From an uncultured Caldilineales bacterium (GTDB lineage Bacteria > Chloroflexota > Anaerolineae > JAAEKA01), in the NCBI GenBank assembly GCA_937907455.1, contig CALESQ010000068.1:1-25838 (forward strand): a stretch of 25,838 nucleotides of DNA, written 5' to 3'. The notes under the pieces are model-generated. The model was not told the DNA's origin, searched no databases, and saw only the letters and a list, made by a program, of their open reading frames with translations. Within the stretch, counting starts at the first letter, position 1, and every line of letters begins with the position of its first letter. Of the stretch, positions 1 to 5,797 are shown one piece after another. The position numbers and the translations under genes are program-made.

Positions 1-253
1 CGCACCACAATCGGGCACGGTCTGGAGATTGGGAACCTGCCAAGCTGCGGCCGGTCTCCCGACCGAGCCGCACCACAATCGGGCACGGTCTGGAGATTGG
101 GAACCATCCCGTAGGGACCGGCCCGAGCGATTGGGAACCTGCCAAGCTGCGTCCGGTCTCCCGACCGAGCCAAGCTGCGGCCGGTCTCCCGACCGAGCCG
201 CACCACAATCGGGCACGGTCTGGAGATTGGGAACCTGCCAAGCTGCGGCCGGT
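1..253. repeat. Mosaic tandem repeat array, about 68-bp unit
   Basis: The unit starting at base 1 restarts at 69 and again at 199. Between them lie rearranged partial copies. The core GATTGGGAACC occurs at 27-37, 95-105, 129-139 and 225-235. CAAGCTGCG(G/T)CCGG occurs at 41-54, 143-156, 171-184 and 239-252. CCGGTCTCCCGACCGAGC occurs at 51-68, 153-170 and 181-198, and contains a small palindrome (CGGTC-tccc-GACCG). One copy switches after GATTGGGAACC into ATCCCGTAGGGACCGGCCC, a variant related to sequences near 752-767 and 10026-10056. The array may continue beyond the left edge. It ends 50 bp before the yccF start. An open reading frame runs through it, but this looks like a by-product of repetition rather than a gene. 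Confidence 0.9.
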
Positions 254-302
254 ATTGATCTGAACAAACTATCGCTTTTAACTTTTCAAAGGATGAACCA
301 CA

Positions 303-698
303 ATGTCTTTTCTTGGTAACGTAATCTGGTTTATTTTCGGCGGCTTTTTGGCCGGTATCGGCTACATTCTCGGCGGCCTGGGCATGTGCCTGACTATCGT
401 TGGCATTCCCTTTGGTGTGCAGAATATCAAGCTGGGTGTTGCCATGTTTGCCCCCTTCGGCAAGCAAATAGTGCAGCGTGACAATGCCAATACGCCCTTG
501 CGCGTGCTGCTCAACATCATCTGGCTGGTGCTGTTTGGTTGGGAAATTGCCCTGGCCCACTTGTTGTTGGGGTTGGTCTTGTGTATCACCGTGGTGGGCA
601 TTCCCTTCGGCGTGCAGCACCTGAAAATGATCCCGCTGGCGCTGCTGCCCTTTGGCCGCGATCTGCTCTATGTGGCGCCGCTGCCCACCGCTGACTAA
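303..698 (+). CDS. yccF: YccF/DUF307 family inner-membrane protein
   Basis: This 131-residue protein is a small integral membrane protein of unknown biochemical function. It matches the YccF (DUF307) family in length and layout. Two similar halves each end in the hallmark (C)(L/I)T(I/V)VGIPFGVQ, at about residues 29-41 and 94-106. Both are followed by a conserved short segment ending in PFG. Hydrophobic stretches at about 4-22, 24-40, 68-85 and 86-103 suggest four membrane passes. The ATG at 303 is supported by an AAAGGA Shine-Dalgarno at 288-293. The gene stands alone: the repeat array lies immediately upstream and a strong intrinsic terminator lies 120 bp downstream. The family call is firm; the role of the protein is unknown. 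Confidence 0.9.
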   Translation: MSFLGNVIWFIFGGFLAGIGYILGGLGMCLTIVGIPFGVQNIKLGVAMFAPFGKQIVQRDNANTPLRVLLNIIWLVLFGWEIALAHLLLGLVLCITVVGIPFGVQHLKMIPLALLPFGRDLLYVAPLPTAD

Positions 699-706
699 GT
701 AGCTGT

Positions 707-788
707 CCAGAAATAACATGGCGGGCTGGCTGGTGAGGAGAGTGACATCAGCCCGCAGGGACCGGCCAAAGCCTCACCTTATTTCTGG
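707..788. repeat. Nested inverted repeat downstream of yccF
   Basis: CCAGAAATAA (707-716) and TTATTTCTGG (779-788) are perfect 10-bp inverted arms. Inside them, GGTGAGG (732-738) pairs with CCTCACC (772-778), and GCGGGC (721-726) with GCCCGC (751-756). The interior carries CAGGGACCGGCC, which resembles TAGGGACCGGCC in the left-end array. The 10-mer AGTAGCTGTC just before the left arm (698-707) recurs at 9983-9992. It looks like a non-coding repeat or a small mobile-like element and lacks a T-run of its own. Confidence 0.6.
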
Positions 789-818
789 ATGATTACCAAG
801 CCCCGATTTTCCCCCATG

Positions 819-860
819 AACAAGCGTCCCACGCACTCTGCGCGGGGGACGCTTGTTTTT
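819..860 (+). terminator. Rho-independent terminator after yccF
   Basis: AACAAGCGTCCC (819-830) pairs perfectly with GGGACGCTTGTT (846-857). The loop is 15 nt, and the T-run continues to 860. It lies between the convergent genes yccF and the unknown gene ending at 908. The T-run favours termination on the plus strand. Confidence 0.85.
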
Positions 861-907
861 GTAGGTTGAAATAACTACCCGTTTCGAGCGTTGGTGTTGT
901 TGCCGCC

Positions 908-1315
908 TTAGCGATCAGCACGCTTGAAGAAGGCCTGATAGGTATCGGTGGAACCGTACATGGCCTTGCCACTGGCCGCGCCGGTCATCTCCCAACCGTC
1001 CTCACCCAGGTGTGCCAGATAGTCGTGGATCACGGGTGCTTGCATCCAGTTGCGGATTTCCTGGCCGTTGATGTAGCGCGGTCGCCAGCCATGATATTCG
1101 GCGAAAGAGACCAGCAGATAGCGCCACCCCGTTGCGGGTGCAGGCGGAAGCGGGTCTGCGGTAACAGGCTTGGAGGCCCGCTGTGCGCGCGCTTTGCGTG
1201 TGGCCACGGGTGCGATGGGTGTGACGGGCGCGGACGCCGCCGCGGGGGCCTGCCCGTCAGCCGCACCGGTTAGCAGCTCATCAAGTAAATCGGTAGGGGT
1301 TGCTTTACGTGTCAT
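908..1315 (-). CDS. Hypothetical protein overlapping parA
   Basis: The family is not recognised; the protein has about 135 residues. The first 55-60 residues are Ala/Pro/Lys/Arg-rich and probably disordered. The rest looks folded, with aromatic patches (GWRYLLVSFAEYHGWRPRYI, then LGEDGWEMTGAASG and YQAFFKR near the end). I chose the ATG at 1315 over a TTG at 1324. A ...AAAGGA... element precedes both, and ATG is the standard choice. The gene overlaps the last 11 bp of parA, so the two are almost certainly co-translated. ParA ATPases normally act with a DNA-binding or adaptor partner, and no ParB is seen here. A basic tail joined to a compact domain would fit a partner or cargo adaptor, but that is inference from position only. 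Confidence 0.7.
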   Translation of the reverse strand: MTRKATPTDLLDELLTGAADGQAPAAASAPVTPIAPVATRKARAQRASKPVTADPLPPAPATGWRYLLVSFAEYHGWRPRYINGQEIRNWMQAPVIHDYLAHLGEDGWEMTGAASGKAMYGSTDTYQAFFKRADR

Positions 1316-2051
1316 CGCCTGCAATCCTTTCTGTCAGGGCCTGGTAATCTTCTGCGCCGGGGGAACGGGGCGCGTATTCAAAGATGTGTTGGTGATAGCC
1401 CGGCGCCTCGGACAGCCGCACGTTGTAGCGAATGGGAGCGCAAAGCTGCGCAGGAAAGTGCTGCTGCAACTGTGCCATGATCTCGTTTGTCTTGCGTACG
1501 CGGCGGTCAAGGAAGGTGGGCACTACGTAGCGCAGAGCCAGTTCCGGGCGGTGACGCTGGATGTCGCTCAGGCTGCGGGCAAAGTCCAGTAACCCTTGCA
1601 GCGTCATCACCTCCAGCGAAACGGGCGTTAGTACTTCGTTGACATAAAATAAAACGTTGACGGTTAACACATCCCAGCCTGGGGCAGTGTCTATTAGCAC
1701 TACATCGAAGCGCTCATCAAGAGGGGCCAGTGCATTGGCCAGCGTGCGTTCGGCGCCATATTCCTGGCGGGCGATCAGCCGCTTCAGTCCGGCCAGATTT
1801 TTGCTGCCGGCCAGCACCCACAGACGTTCGCGCGCCGGGGTGATGGCCTGATCGGCATCCGCTTCGCCCGCTACCAGTTCGTTTAACCCGGCCAGGGGTT
1901 GAACCCCCAGCGACTTGCTCACTTGTCCCTGAGTGTCGGCGTCAATAATCAGCACCCGCCGACCGGCCAGTGCCAGACCGGCGGCCAGGTTGACGGTGGT
2001 GGTAGTTTTGCCCACGCCGCCTTTGCTTAGCGCCACGGCGATTCGTCGCAT
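1305..2051 (-). CDS. parA: ParA/Soj-family ATPase
   Basis: This is a 248-residue ParA/MinD-type P-loop ATPase, which positions DNA or protein cargo by ATP-dependent nucleoid binding. The deviant Walker A motif KGGVGKTT is at residues 10-17. LIIDADTQGQ (about 34-43) is the switch I/Walker A' region and VVLIDTAPG (about 125-133) is Walker B. The open frame extends upstream, but the ATG at 2051 is chosen because GCAAAGGAG sits just before it and the KGGVGKTT motif then falls at the usual distance from the N-terminus. Length fits the short chromosomal Soj class. No ParB gene or parS-like site is visible; the co-encoded partner is the small unknown protein downstream. It is divergent from the mazG-like gene. 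A possible -10 (TATACT) lies at 2105-2100 on the minus strand with a poor -35. Confidence 0.93.
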   Translation of the reverse strand: MRRIAVALSKGGVGKTTTTVNLAAGLALAGRRVLIIDADTQGQVSKSLGVQPLAGLNELVAGEADADQAITPARERLWVLAGSKNLAGLKRLIARQEYGAERTLANALAPLDERFDVVLIDTAPGWDVLTVNVLFYVNEVLTPVSLEVMTLQGLLDFARSLSDIQRHRPELALRYVVPTFLDRRVRKTNEIMAQLQQHFPAQLCAPIRYNVRLSEAPGYHQHIFEYAPRSPGAEDYQALTERIAGDDT

Positions 2052-2154
2052 AGTTTGCTCCTTTGCAGTACCGTTCGCGGCCAATGTTGCCAGAATATAA
2101 GTATACACGGCTTTGGCAGGCTGTGAAGATTCGAGCAGGCCCGCGCGCTGAGGG

Positions 2155-2160
2155 TATAAT
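2155..2160 (+). promoter_or_regulatory. Candidate -10 box for the mazG-like gene
   Basis: A perfect TATAAT lies about 59 bp upstream of the chosen GTG start. No good -35 element is seen at the expected spacing. A transcript starting near 2167 would exclude the more upstream ATG at 2159, which supports the GTG start. Confidence 0.4.
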
Positions 2161-2218
2161 GAGCGCCAGCCCGAAGCCGGGCGCAAACGCGCAAAATCTG
2201 GCGATTGGAGGTAGTGCA

Positions 2219-3508
2219 GTGATAACAGTTGTTGGTTTGGGGCCGGGTGATCCCGGCCAGTTGACGCAAGCCGCATGGGCAACGCTCAGCGCGGCAAAGG
2301 AAATCTATGTGCGCACCGCGCAGCATCCCACATTGGCTGCGTTGCCACCTGGTTTGGTGGTACACAGCTTTGATGCAGTCTATGCCGCGACAGAGCGCTT
2401 TGCCGATGTCTACGAGCAGATTGTGAGCCGGTTGATCGAGCAGGCCGACAGCGGTGCCGATCTGATCTATGCGCTGCCGGGTGATCCGGCGGTGGGCGAA
2501 ACCACCACTGCCCTGCTGCGCGCCCGCGCCGCTGCCGCAGGCATTGACGTGCAAGTGATCCACGGCGTCAGCTTCATCGAACCAACCTGCCTGGCCTTGG
2601 GTCTTGACCCGCTGGATGTGGCCGGTTTGCAGGTGTTGGATGCGATGGTGGTGGCTATGGCCCATGCGCCGGGCTTTGATACGGCGCGCCCGGCGTTGCT
2701 GGCGCAGTGCTACAGCCGCACGCTGGCCGGCGATGTCAAGCTGACCTTGCTGCACAGCCTGCCGCCTGATCATCTGGTGACCGTGGTGCAGGCCGCAGGA
2801 ACCACGCTTCAAGCACTGCGTACACTGCCCTTGTACGAGCTGGATCGCGGCGGCGCGTTTGATCACCTCACCTCGTTGTATGTACCGCCGGTCGGAGCGT
2901 ATGCGTCGTTTACGGCATTGCAAGAGATTGTGGCTCATCTGCGCGCGCCGGATGGATGCCCCTGGGACCGCGAGCAGACCCTTCAGACCCTGCGCAAGGA
3001 TTTGCTGGAAGAGACCTATGAGCTGCTGGAGGCGCTGGATGCCGACGACGATGCGGCTATTGCCGAGGAACTGGGCGATGTGGTGATGGGACTGACGCTG
3101 ATCGCGCAGGTAGGGGCCGAGGAAGAGCGTTTCCTGTGGCCCGCGGTGATGGAGGCGGTGAATCGCAAGCTGATTCGCCGTCATCCGCATGTGTTTGGCG
3201 ATGTAACGGTGAGCGGTGTGGAGGAAGTGCTGGAGAACTGGGCTGCCATCAAGGCGGCTGAGGGTGGCGATAAGGCCGCTTCGTTGCTGGCCAGCGTGCC
3301 CAAGGGCCTGCCTGCGCTGGCGCTGGCCGCCAAATATCAGAGCCGCTTGCAGCGTGCCGGTCACACCGTGGACCTGGCCGGAGCCGATCCGCTGGGCCGC
3401 GCTCTGTGGCAGTTAGTAGCCGAGGCCCGCGCCGCCGATGCCGAGGCCGATGCCGAAACGGCCCTGCGCGTGCTGTGTGCTCAGGTCGCCGCCGCCGACT
3501 TGCCATGA
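2219..3508 (+). CDS. mazG: Tetrapyrrole methylase-domain / MazG nucleotide pyrophosphohydrolase fusion
   Basis: The 429-residue protein has two domains. Residues 1-225 resemble the SAM-dependent tetrapyrrole methylase fold (VVGLGPGDPGQLT at 4-16, YALPGDPAVGE at 84-94). Residues 226-429 form a MazG domain (CPWDREQTLQTLRKDLLEE at 247-265, then E268, and EELGD at 283-287), giving the EExxE...ExxD metal-binding pattern. MazG hydrolyses nucleoside triphosphates to monophosphates and pyrophosphate, removing non-canonical nucleotides. The same fusion occurs in Bacillus YabN; the methylase-like half has no well-established substrate. The open frame reaches further upstream. The GTG at 2219 is preferred because TGGAGG lies 7-8 nt before it and because the protein then begins directly with the methylase beta-strand. 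Its stop overlaps the EamA start (ATGA). Confidence 0.9.
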   Translation: MITVVGLGPGDPGQLTQAAWATLSAAKEIYVRTAQHPTLAALPPGLVVHSFDAVYAATERFADVYEQIVSRLIEQADSGADLIYALPGDPAVGETTTALLRARAAAAGIDVQVIHGVSFIEPTCLALGLDPLDVAGLQVLDAMVVAMAHAPGFDTARPALLAQCYSRTLAGDVKLTLLHSLPPDHLVTVVQAAGTTLQALRTLPLYELDRGGAFDHLTSLYVPPVGAYASFTALQEIVAHLRAPDGCPWDREQTLQTLRKDLLEETYELLEALDADDDAAIAEELGDVVMGLTLIAQVGAEEERFLWPAVMEAVNRKLIRRHPHVFGDVTVSGVEEVLENWAAIKAAEGGDKAASLLASVPKGLPALALAAKYQSRLQRAGHTVDLAGADPLGRALWQLVAEARAADAEADAETALRVLCAQVAAADLP

Positions 3509-4413
3509 CACTGGCTGCCATTGCCTTGTTGCTGCTGTCGGCGCTGTTGCATGCCACCTGGAACCTGCTGGGCAAGCGACAAAACCCCGGTACAGCCTTT
3601 ATGCTGCTGGCTAATACGCTGGGCACGCTGGCTCTTGCACCCGCTTTGCTGATTTCCCCGCATACGCTGGGCCACTTTACCCCGGCGGTGTGGGGCCTGG
3701 TGGTACTCACGGGCATCAGTCAGGCCGTGTATTATGCCGGACTGGCCGGGGCATATCGTACTGGTGATCTCAGTCTGACCTATCCGCTGATCCGCGCGCT
3801 GCCAGTGTTGATTGTCACCGGCATGGCCCTGCTGTTGGGGCAAGGCGATCCGCCTACCGCACTTTCGTTGAGCGGCATGGGATTGATTGTGCTGGGCTGT
3901 CTGGTGCTGCCGTTGCGCAGCTTTCGCCAATTTCAGCTGCGCGCCTATGGGTCGCCTGCGGCTGGGCTGGCGTTGCTGGCCGCGCTGGGCACAGTAGGCT
4001 ATTCGTTGCTCGATGATCGTGCGTTGCGCCTGCTGCGCAGTGCCGGGGGCCTCAGCAGCGCTAATGTAGCGATAACGCTGGTGTATGCTTTTGTAGCTGG
4101 TGTCAGTGCGTCGGTGTGGACGGGGCTGCTGGTTTGGCTGCGCCGCGAGGAGCGCGCTGCGCTGGGCCGTATTGGGCGGGCTGAGCTGAGGCAGGCGGCT
4201 GTGGTGGGGCTGTTTATTGTAGTGGGCTACGGCCTGGTGCTGGTGGCGCTGGCTCTGGTGCCCAGCATTGGCTATGCAGTAGCTTTTCGCCAGCTCAGTA
4301 TTCCCCTGGGAACGGTGTTGGGTGTGTTGTATTTGAAAGAACCTGCCTATGCACCGCGGTTGATCGGCGTGGCGTTGGTGTTTGTGGGGTTGGTGTTGGT
4401 GGCTGTGGGGTAA
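3505..4413 (+). CDS. EamA/DMT-superfamily transporter
   Basis: The 302-residue, highly hydrophobic protein has about ten membrane segments in two repeats of five, the layout of EamA-type drug/metabolite transporters. Recognisable parts are the first helix with LLSALLHATWNLLGK (about 9-23), TYPLIRALPVL in the first half, and FRQLSIPLGTVLGVLYLKE in the second, where EamA proteins carry the conserved proline/glutamate end. The substrate cannot be told. The ATG at 3505 overlaps the mazG stop as ATGA, so translation is coupled. The frame is also open upstream inside mazG, but that part is a shadow. A perfect hairpin terminator follows the stop codon after 3 bp. Confidence 0.9.
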   Translation: MTLAAIALLLLSALLHATWNLLGKRQNPGTAFMLLANTLGTLALAPALLISPHTLGHFTPAVWGLVVLTGISQAVYYAGLAGAYRTGDLSLTYPLIRALPVLIVTGMALLLGQGDPPTALSLSGMGLIVLGCLVLPLRSFRQFQLRAYGSPAAGLALLAALGTVGYSLLDDRALRLLRSAGGLSSANVAITLVYAFVAGVSASVWTGLLVWLRREERAALGRIGRAELRQAAVVGLFIVVGYGLVLVALALVPSIGYAVAFRQLSIPLGTVLGVLYLKEPAYAPRLIGVALVFVGLVLVAVG

Positions 4414-4416
4414 AAG

Positions 4417-4444
4417 AAAAGTCTCAACCGTGGTTGAGACTTTT
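4417..4444. terminator. Bidirectional intrinsic terminator
   Basis: AAAAGTCTCAACC (4417-4429) and GGTTGAGACTTTT (4432-4444) form a perfect 13-bp stem with a 2-nt nominal gap. T-runs lie on both strands. It ends the mazG-EamA transcript on the plus strand and the tRNA-Pro transcript on the minus strand. Confidence 0.93.
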
Positions 4445-4447
4445 GCT

Positions 4448-4522
<75 letters not shown>

Positions 4523-4532
4523 TGACTCGCTG

Positions 4533-4560
4533 ATTATACACGCAGCCGCGTAAAAGGCAA
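4533..4560 (-). promoter_or_regulatory. tRNA-Pro promoter
   Basis: On the minus strand, TTGCCT (4560-4555), a 16-nt spacer and TATAAT (4538-4533) lie just upstream of the tRNA 5' end. Confidence 0.75.
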
Positions 4561-4581
4561 AACCAGACAAGCGGGCAAATT

Positions 4582-4609
4582 TTGCTTTTCGGTAGGGTGA
4601 TGGTATACT
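4582..4609 (+). promoter_or_regulatory. rpsF operon promoter
   Basis: TTGCTT (4582-4587), a 16-nt spacer and TATACT (4604-4609) are preceded by an extended -10 TGG at 4601-4603. The predicted start is near 4616, leaving a leader of about 128 nt before rpsF. It is divergent from the tRNA-Pro promoter 22 bp away. Confidence 0.75.
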
Positions 4610-4621
4610 TCTCACCGTGCA

Positions 4622-4655
4622 GCGAGGTGGCAGGAATCCCATTCCGGCCCCTCGT
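4622..4655 (+). promoter_or_regulatory. Leader hairpin of rpsF, possible S6:S18 autoregulatory RNA
   Basis: Near the 5' end of the predicted transcript, CGAGG (4623-4627) pairs with CCTCG (4650-4654), GGC (4629-4631) with GCC (4647-4649), and GGAAT (4633-4637) with ATTCC (4641-4645). This gives a 13-bp imperfect stem with a CCC loop. An unpaired A opposite G directly after ATTCC leaves a CCG step at 4644-4646. rpsF leaders in many bacteria carry an S6:S18-binding hairpin with a functional CCG in a bulge. The position and genes fit, but I cannot confirm the consensus by eye. Confidence 0.35.
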
Positions 4656-4743
4656 TACTTTTCGCTCACGGCCCGTTGCAGCTCCTCATACTGGCTGCCG
4701 GTTGATCGTGGGTAAATCCCAAGGAAAGGAGGTAACTGCACAC

Positions 4744-5031
4744 ATGAACGAGTATGAGTTGATGGTGATCGTTCATCCTGAGGCTGACAGCGACGCAGTG
4801 ACTGCTATCAACGAGCAAATTGCAACCTGGATCAATGCACAGGGCGGCGAAGTCGTTCAGACCAATGTGTGGGGACGGCGCAAGCTTGCTTTTGAGATCA
4901 ACAAGCAAACTGAAGGCAGCTATGTAGTCACTACCCTGCGGCTGGCTAGTGCTGCGTTGGCCGAAGTTGAACGCAATATTCGCCTGCACGAACAAGTGTT
5001 GCGCTATATGTTTGTGCGCCAAGGCGAATAA
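4744..5031 (+). CDS. rpsF: 30S ribosomal protein bS6
   Basis: This 95-residue protein is the small-subunit protein S6, which pairs with S18 on the 16S rRNA platform. The sequence begins MNEYELMVIVHPEAD and contains WGRRKLAFEINKQTEGSYVV (about 43-62), the family's RNA-contacting region. It ends with IRLHEQVLRYMFVR, the conserved last strand. The ATG at 4744 follows a full-strength AAAGGAGGT (4725-4733) with 10-nt spacing; longer in-frame extensions upstream cross the leader and are rejected. First gene of the rpsF-ssb-rpsR operon, the usual bacterial order. Confidence 0.98.
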   Translation: MNEYELMVIVHPEADSDAVTAINEQIATWINAQGGEVVQTNVWGRRKLAFEINKQTEGSYVVTTLRLASAALAEVERNIRLHEQVLRYMFVRQGE

Positions 5032-5064
5032 GCCGGCACGCGCGCTAGAAAAGGATGAGCCAAG

Positions 5065-5439
5065 ATGTCTAGAGGACTGAACAAGGTCTTGATTATTGGC
5101 GGCCTGGGCAGCGAGCCGGAAATGCGTTATACTCCCAACGGCAAACCGGTCACATCATTCAGTGTGGCTGTTAGTCGCGGATGGCGTACAGCCGATGGTG
5201 AGCGCAAGGAAGCCACCGAGTGGTTTAACGTGGTGTGTTGGGGTAACCTGGCTGAAATCTGCAACCAACATCTGCGCAAAGGATCGCAAGTCTACATTGA
5301 AGGACGTCTGCAAACGCGCAGTTGGGAAGATGCTGGTGGTATCAAGCATTTTCGCACCGAGCTGGTTGCCAATGAGATGATTATTCTCGACGGTCGCTCT
5401 TATGTGGCCGACGATGAATACAATGAAATTGATTTTTAA
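5065..5439 (+). CDS. ssb: Single-stranded DNA-binding protein
   Basis: This 124-residue SSB protects single-stranded DNA and recruits repair and replication partners. The OB fold covers about residues 1-108: LNKVLIIGGLGSEPEMRYTPNG (5-26), then TEWFNVVCWGNLAEICNQHLRKGSQVYIEG, the classic core with the W-F and G-L-A-E patterns. The protein is short because the usual glycine-rich linker is almost absent. It goes straight into a short acidic tail ending NEIDF, compared with the common DDIPF tip. The RBS is AAAGGATG before the ATG. It sits between rpsF and rpsR as in most bacteria. Confidence 0.97.
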   Translation: MSRGLNKVLIIGGLGSEPEMRYTPNGKPVTSFSVAVSRGWRTADGERKEATEWFNVVCWGNLAEICNQHLRKGSQVYIEGRLQTRSWEDAGGIKHFRTELVANEMIILDGRSYVADDEYNEIDF

Positions 5440-5456
5440 CTTAAAGGATTCGAACT

Positions 5457-5783
5457 ATGGCTGAAGGAAATGAAAGGCCATTGGGCGGCCGTTCAAGCGG
5501 CGGCCCGGGCGGCCCGGGCGGTATGCGGCGCCGTCGTCCTCAGCAGCAGGTGCGCACCCGCCGGGTTTGCATCTTTTGCTCTGAGAACTCCAAGCAAATT
5601 GACTACAAGCAAACGGATACGCTGAAGCGTTTCCTCACCGAGCGCGGCCAGATCCGTCCGCGACGCAAGACCAACCTGTGCACCAAGCATCAGCGGCGCC
5701 TTGCTACTGCGGTGAAGCGGGCGCGCTTCATGTCGCTTTTGCCCTACACCGGCGAACATCTCCGGCTGTATGGTGGAAACTAA
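5457..5783 (+). CDS. rpsR: 30S ribosomal protein bS18
   Basis: This 108-residue S18 binds the small-subunit platform with S6. The conserved core runs from about residue 35 to the end: CIFC (38-41), KQIDYKQTDTLKRFLTERGQIRPRRKTNLCTKHQRRLA. C38, C41, C75 and H78 give the zinc-binding (C+) form. The N-terminal 30 residues are a Gly/Arg-rich extension with a repeated GGPGGPGG run, longer than in E. coli. AAAGGA precedes the ATG. The gene is 17 bp after ssb. rplI, often the next gene, is missing; a foldase gene takes its place. Confidence 0.97.
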   Translation: MAEGNERPLGGRSSGGPGGPGGMRRRRPQQQVRTRRVCIFCSENSKQIDYKQTDTLKRFLTERGQIRPRRKTNLCTKHQRRLATAVKRARFMSLLPYTGEHLRLYGGN

Positions 5784-5797
5784 ACGGGTGCTGAGCT

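Noticed and set aside
1..253. CRISPR array
   Set aside because: The repeats are of unequal length and order, and no unique spacers of uniform size separate them. No cas genes are present.
29..319. A 96-codon open frame across the left-end repeat
   Set aside because: Its product is built from the repeat modules (recurring GTCQAA, GLPTEP, RSGDWEP) and overlaps the yccF start. There is no ribosome-binding site or promoter of its own.
2063..2218. Upstream part of the mazG-like frame
   Set aside because: It runs through the parA-mazG intergenic region and a TATAAT box. The GTG at 2219 has TGGAGG and starts at the conserved domain edge.
2027..3364. A 445-codon minus-strand frame opposite mazG
   Set aside because: The opposite strand encodes a clearly recognisable methylase-MazG protein. 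The antisense product is His/Gln/Arg-rich low-complexity, typical of GC-rich shadow frames.
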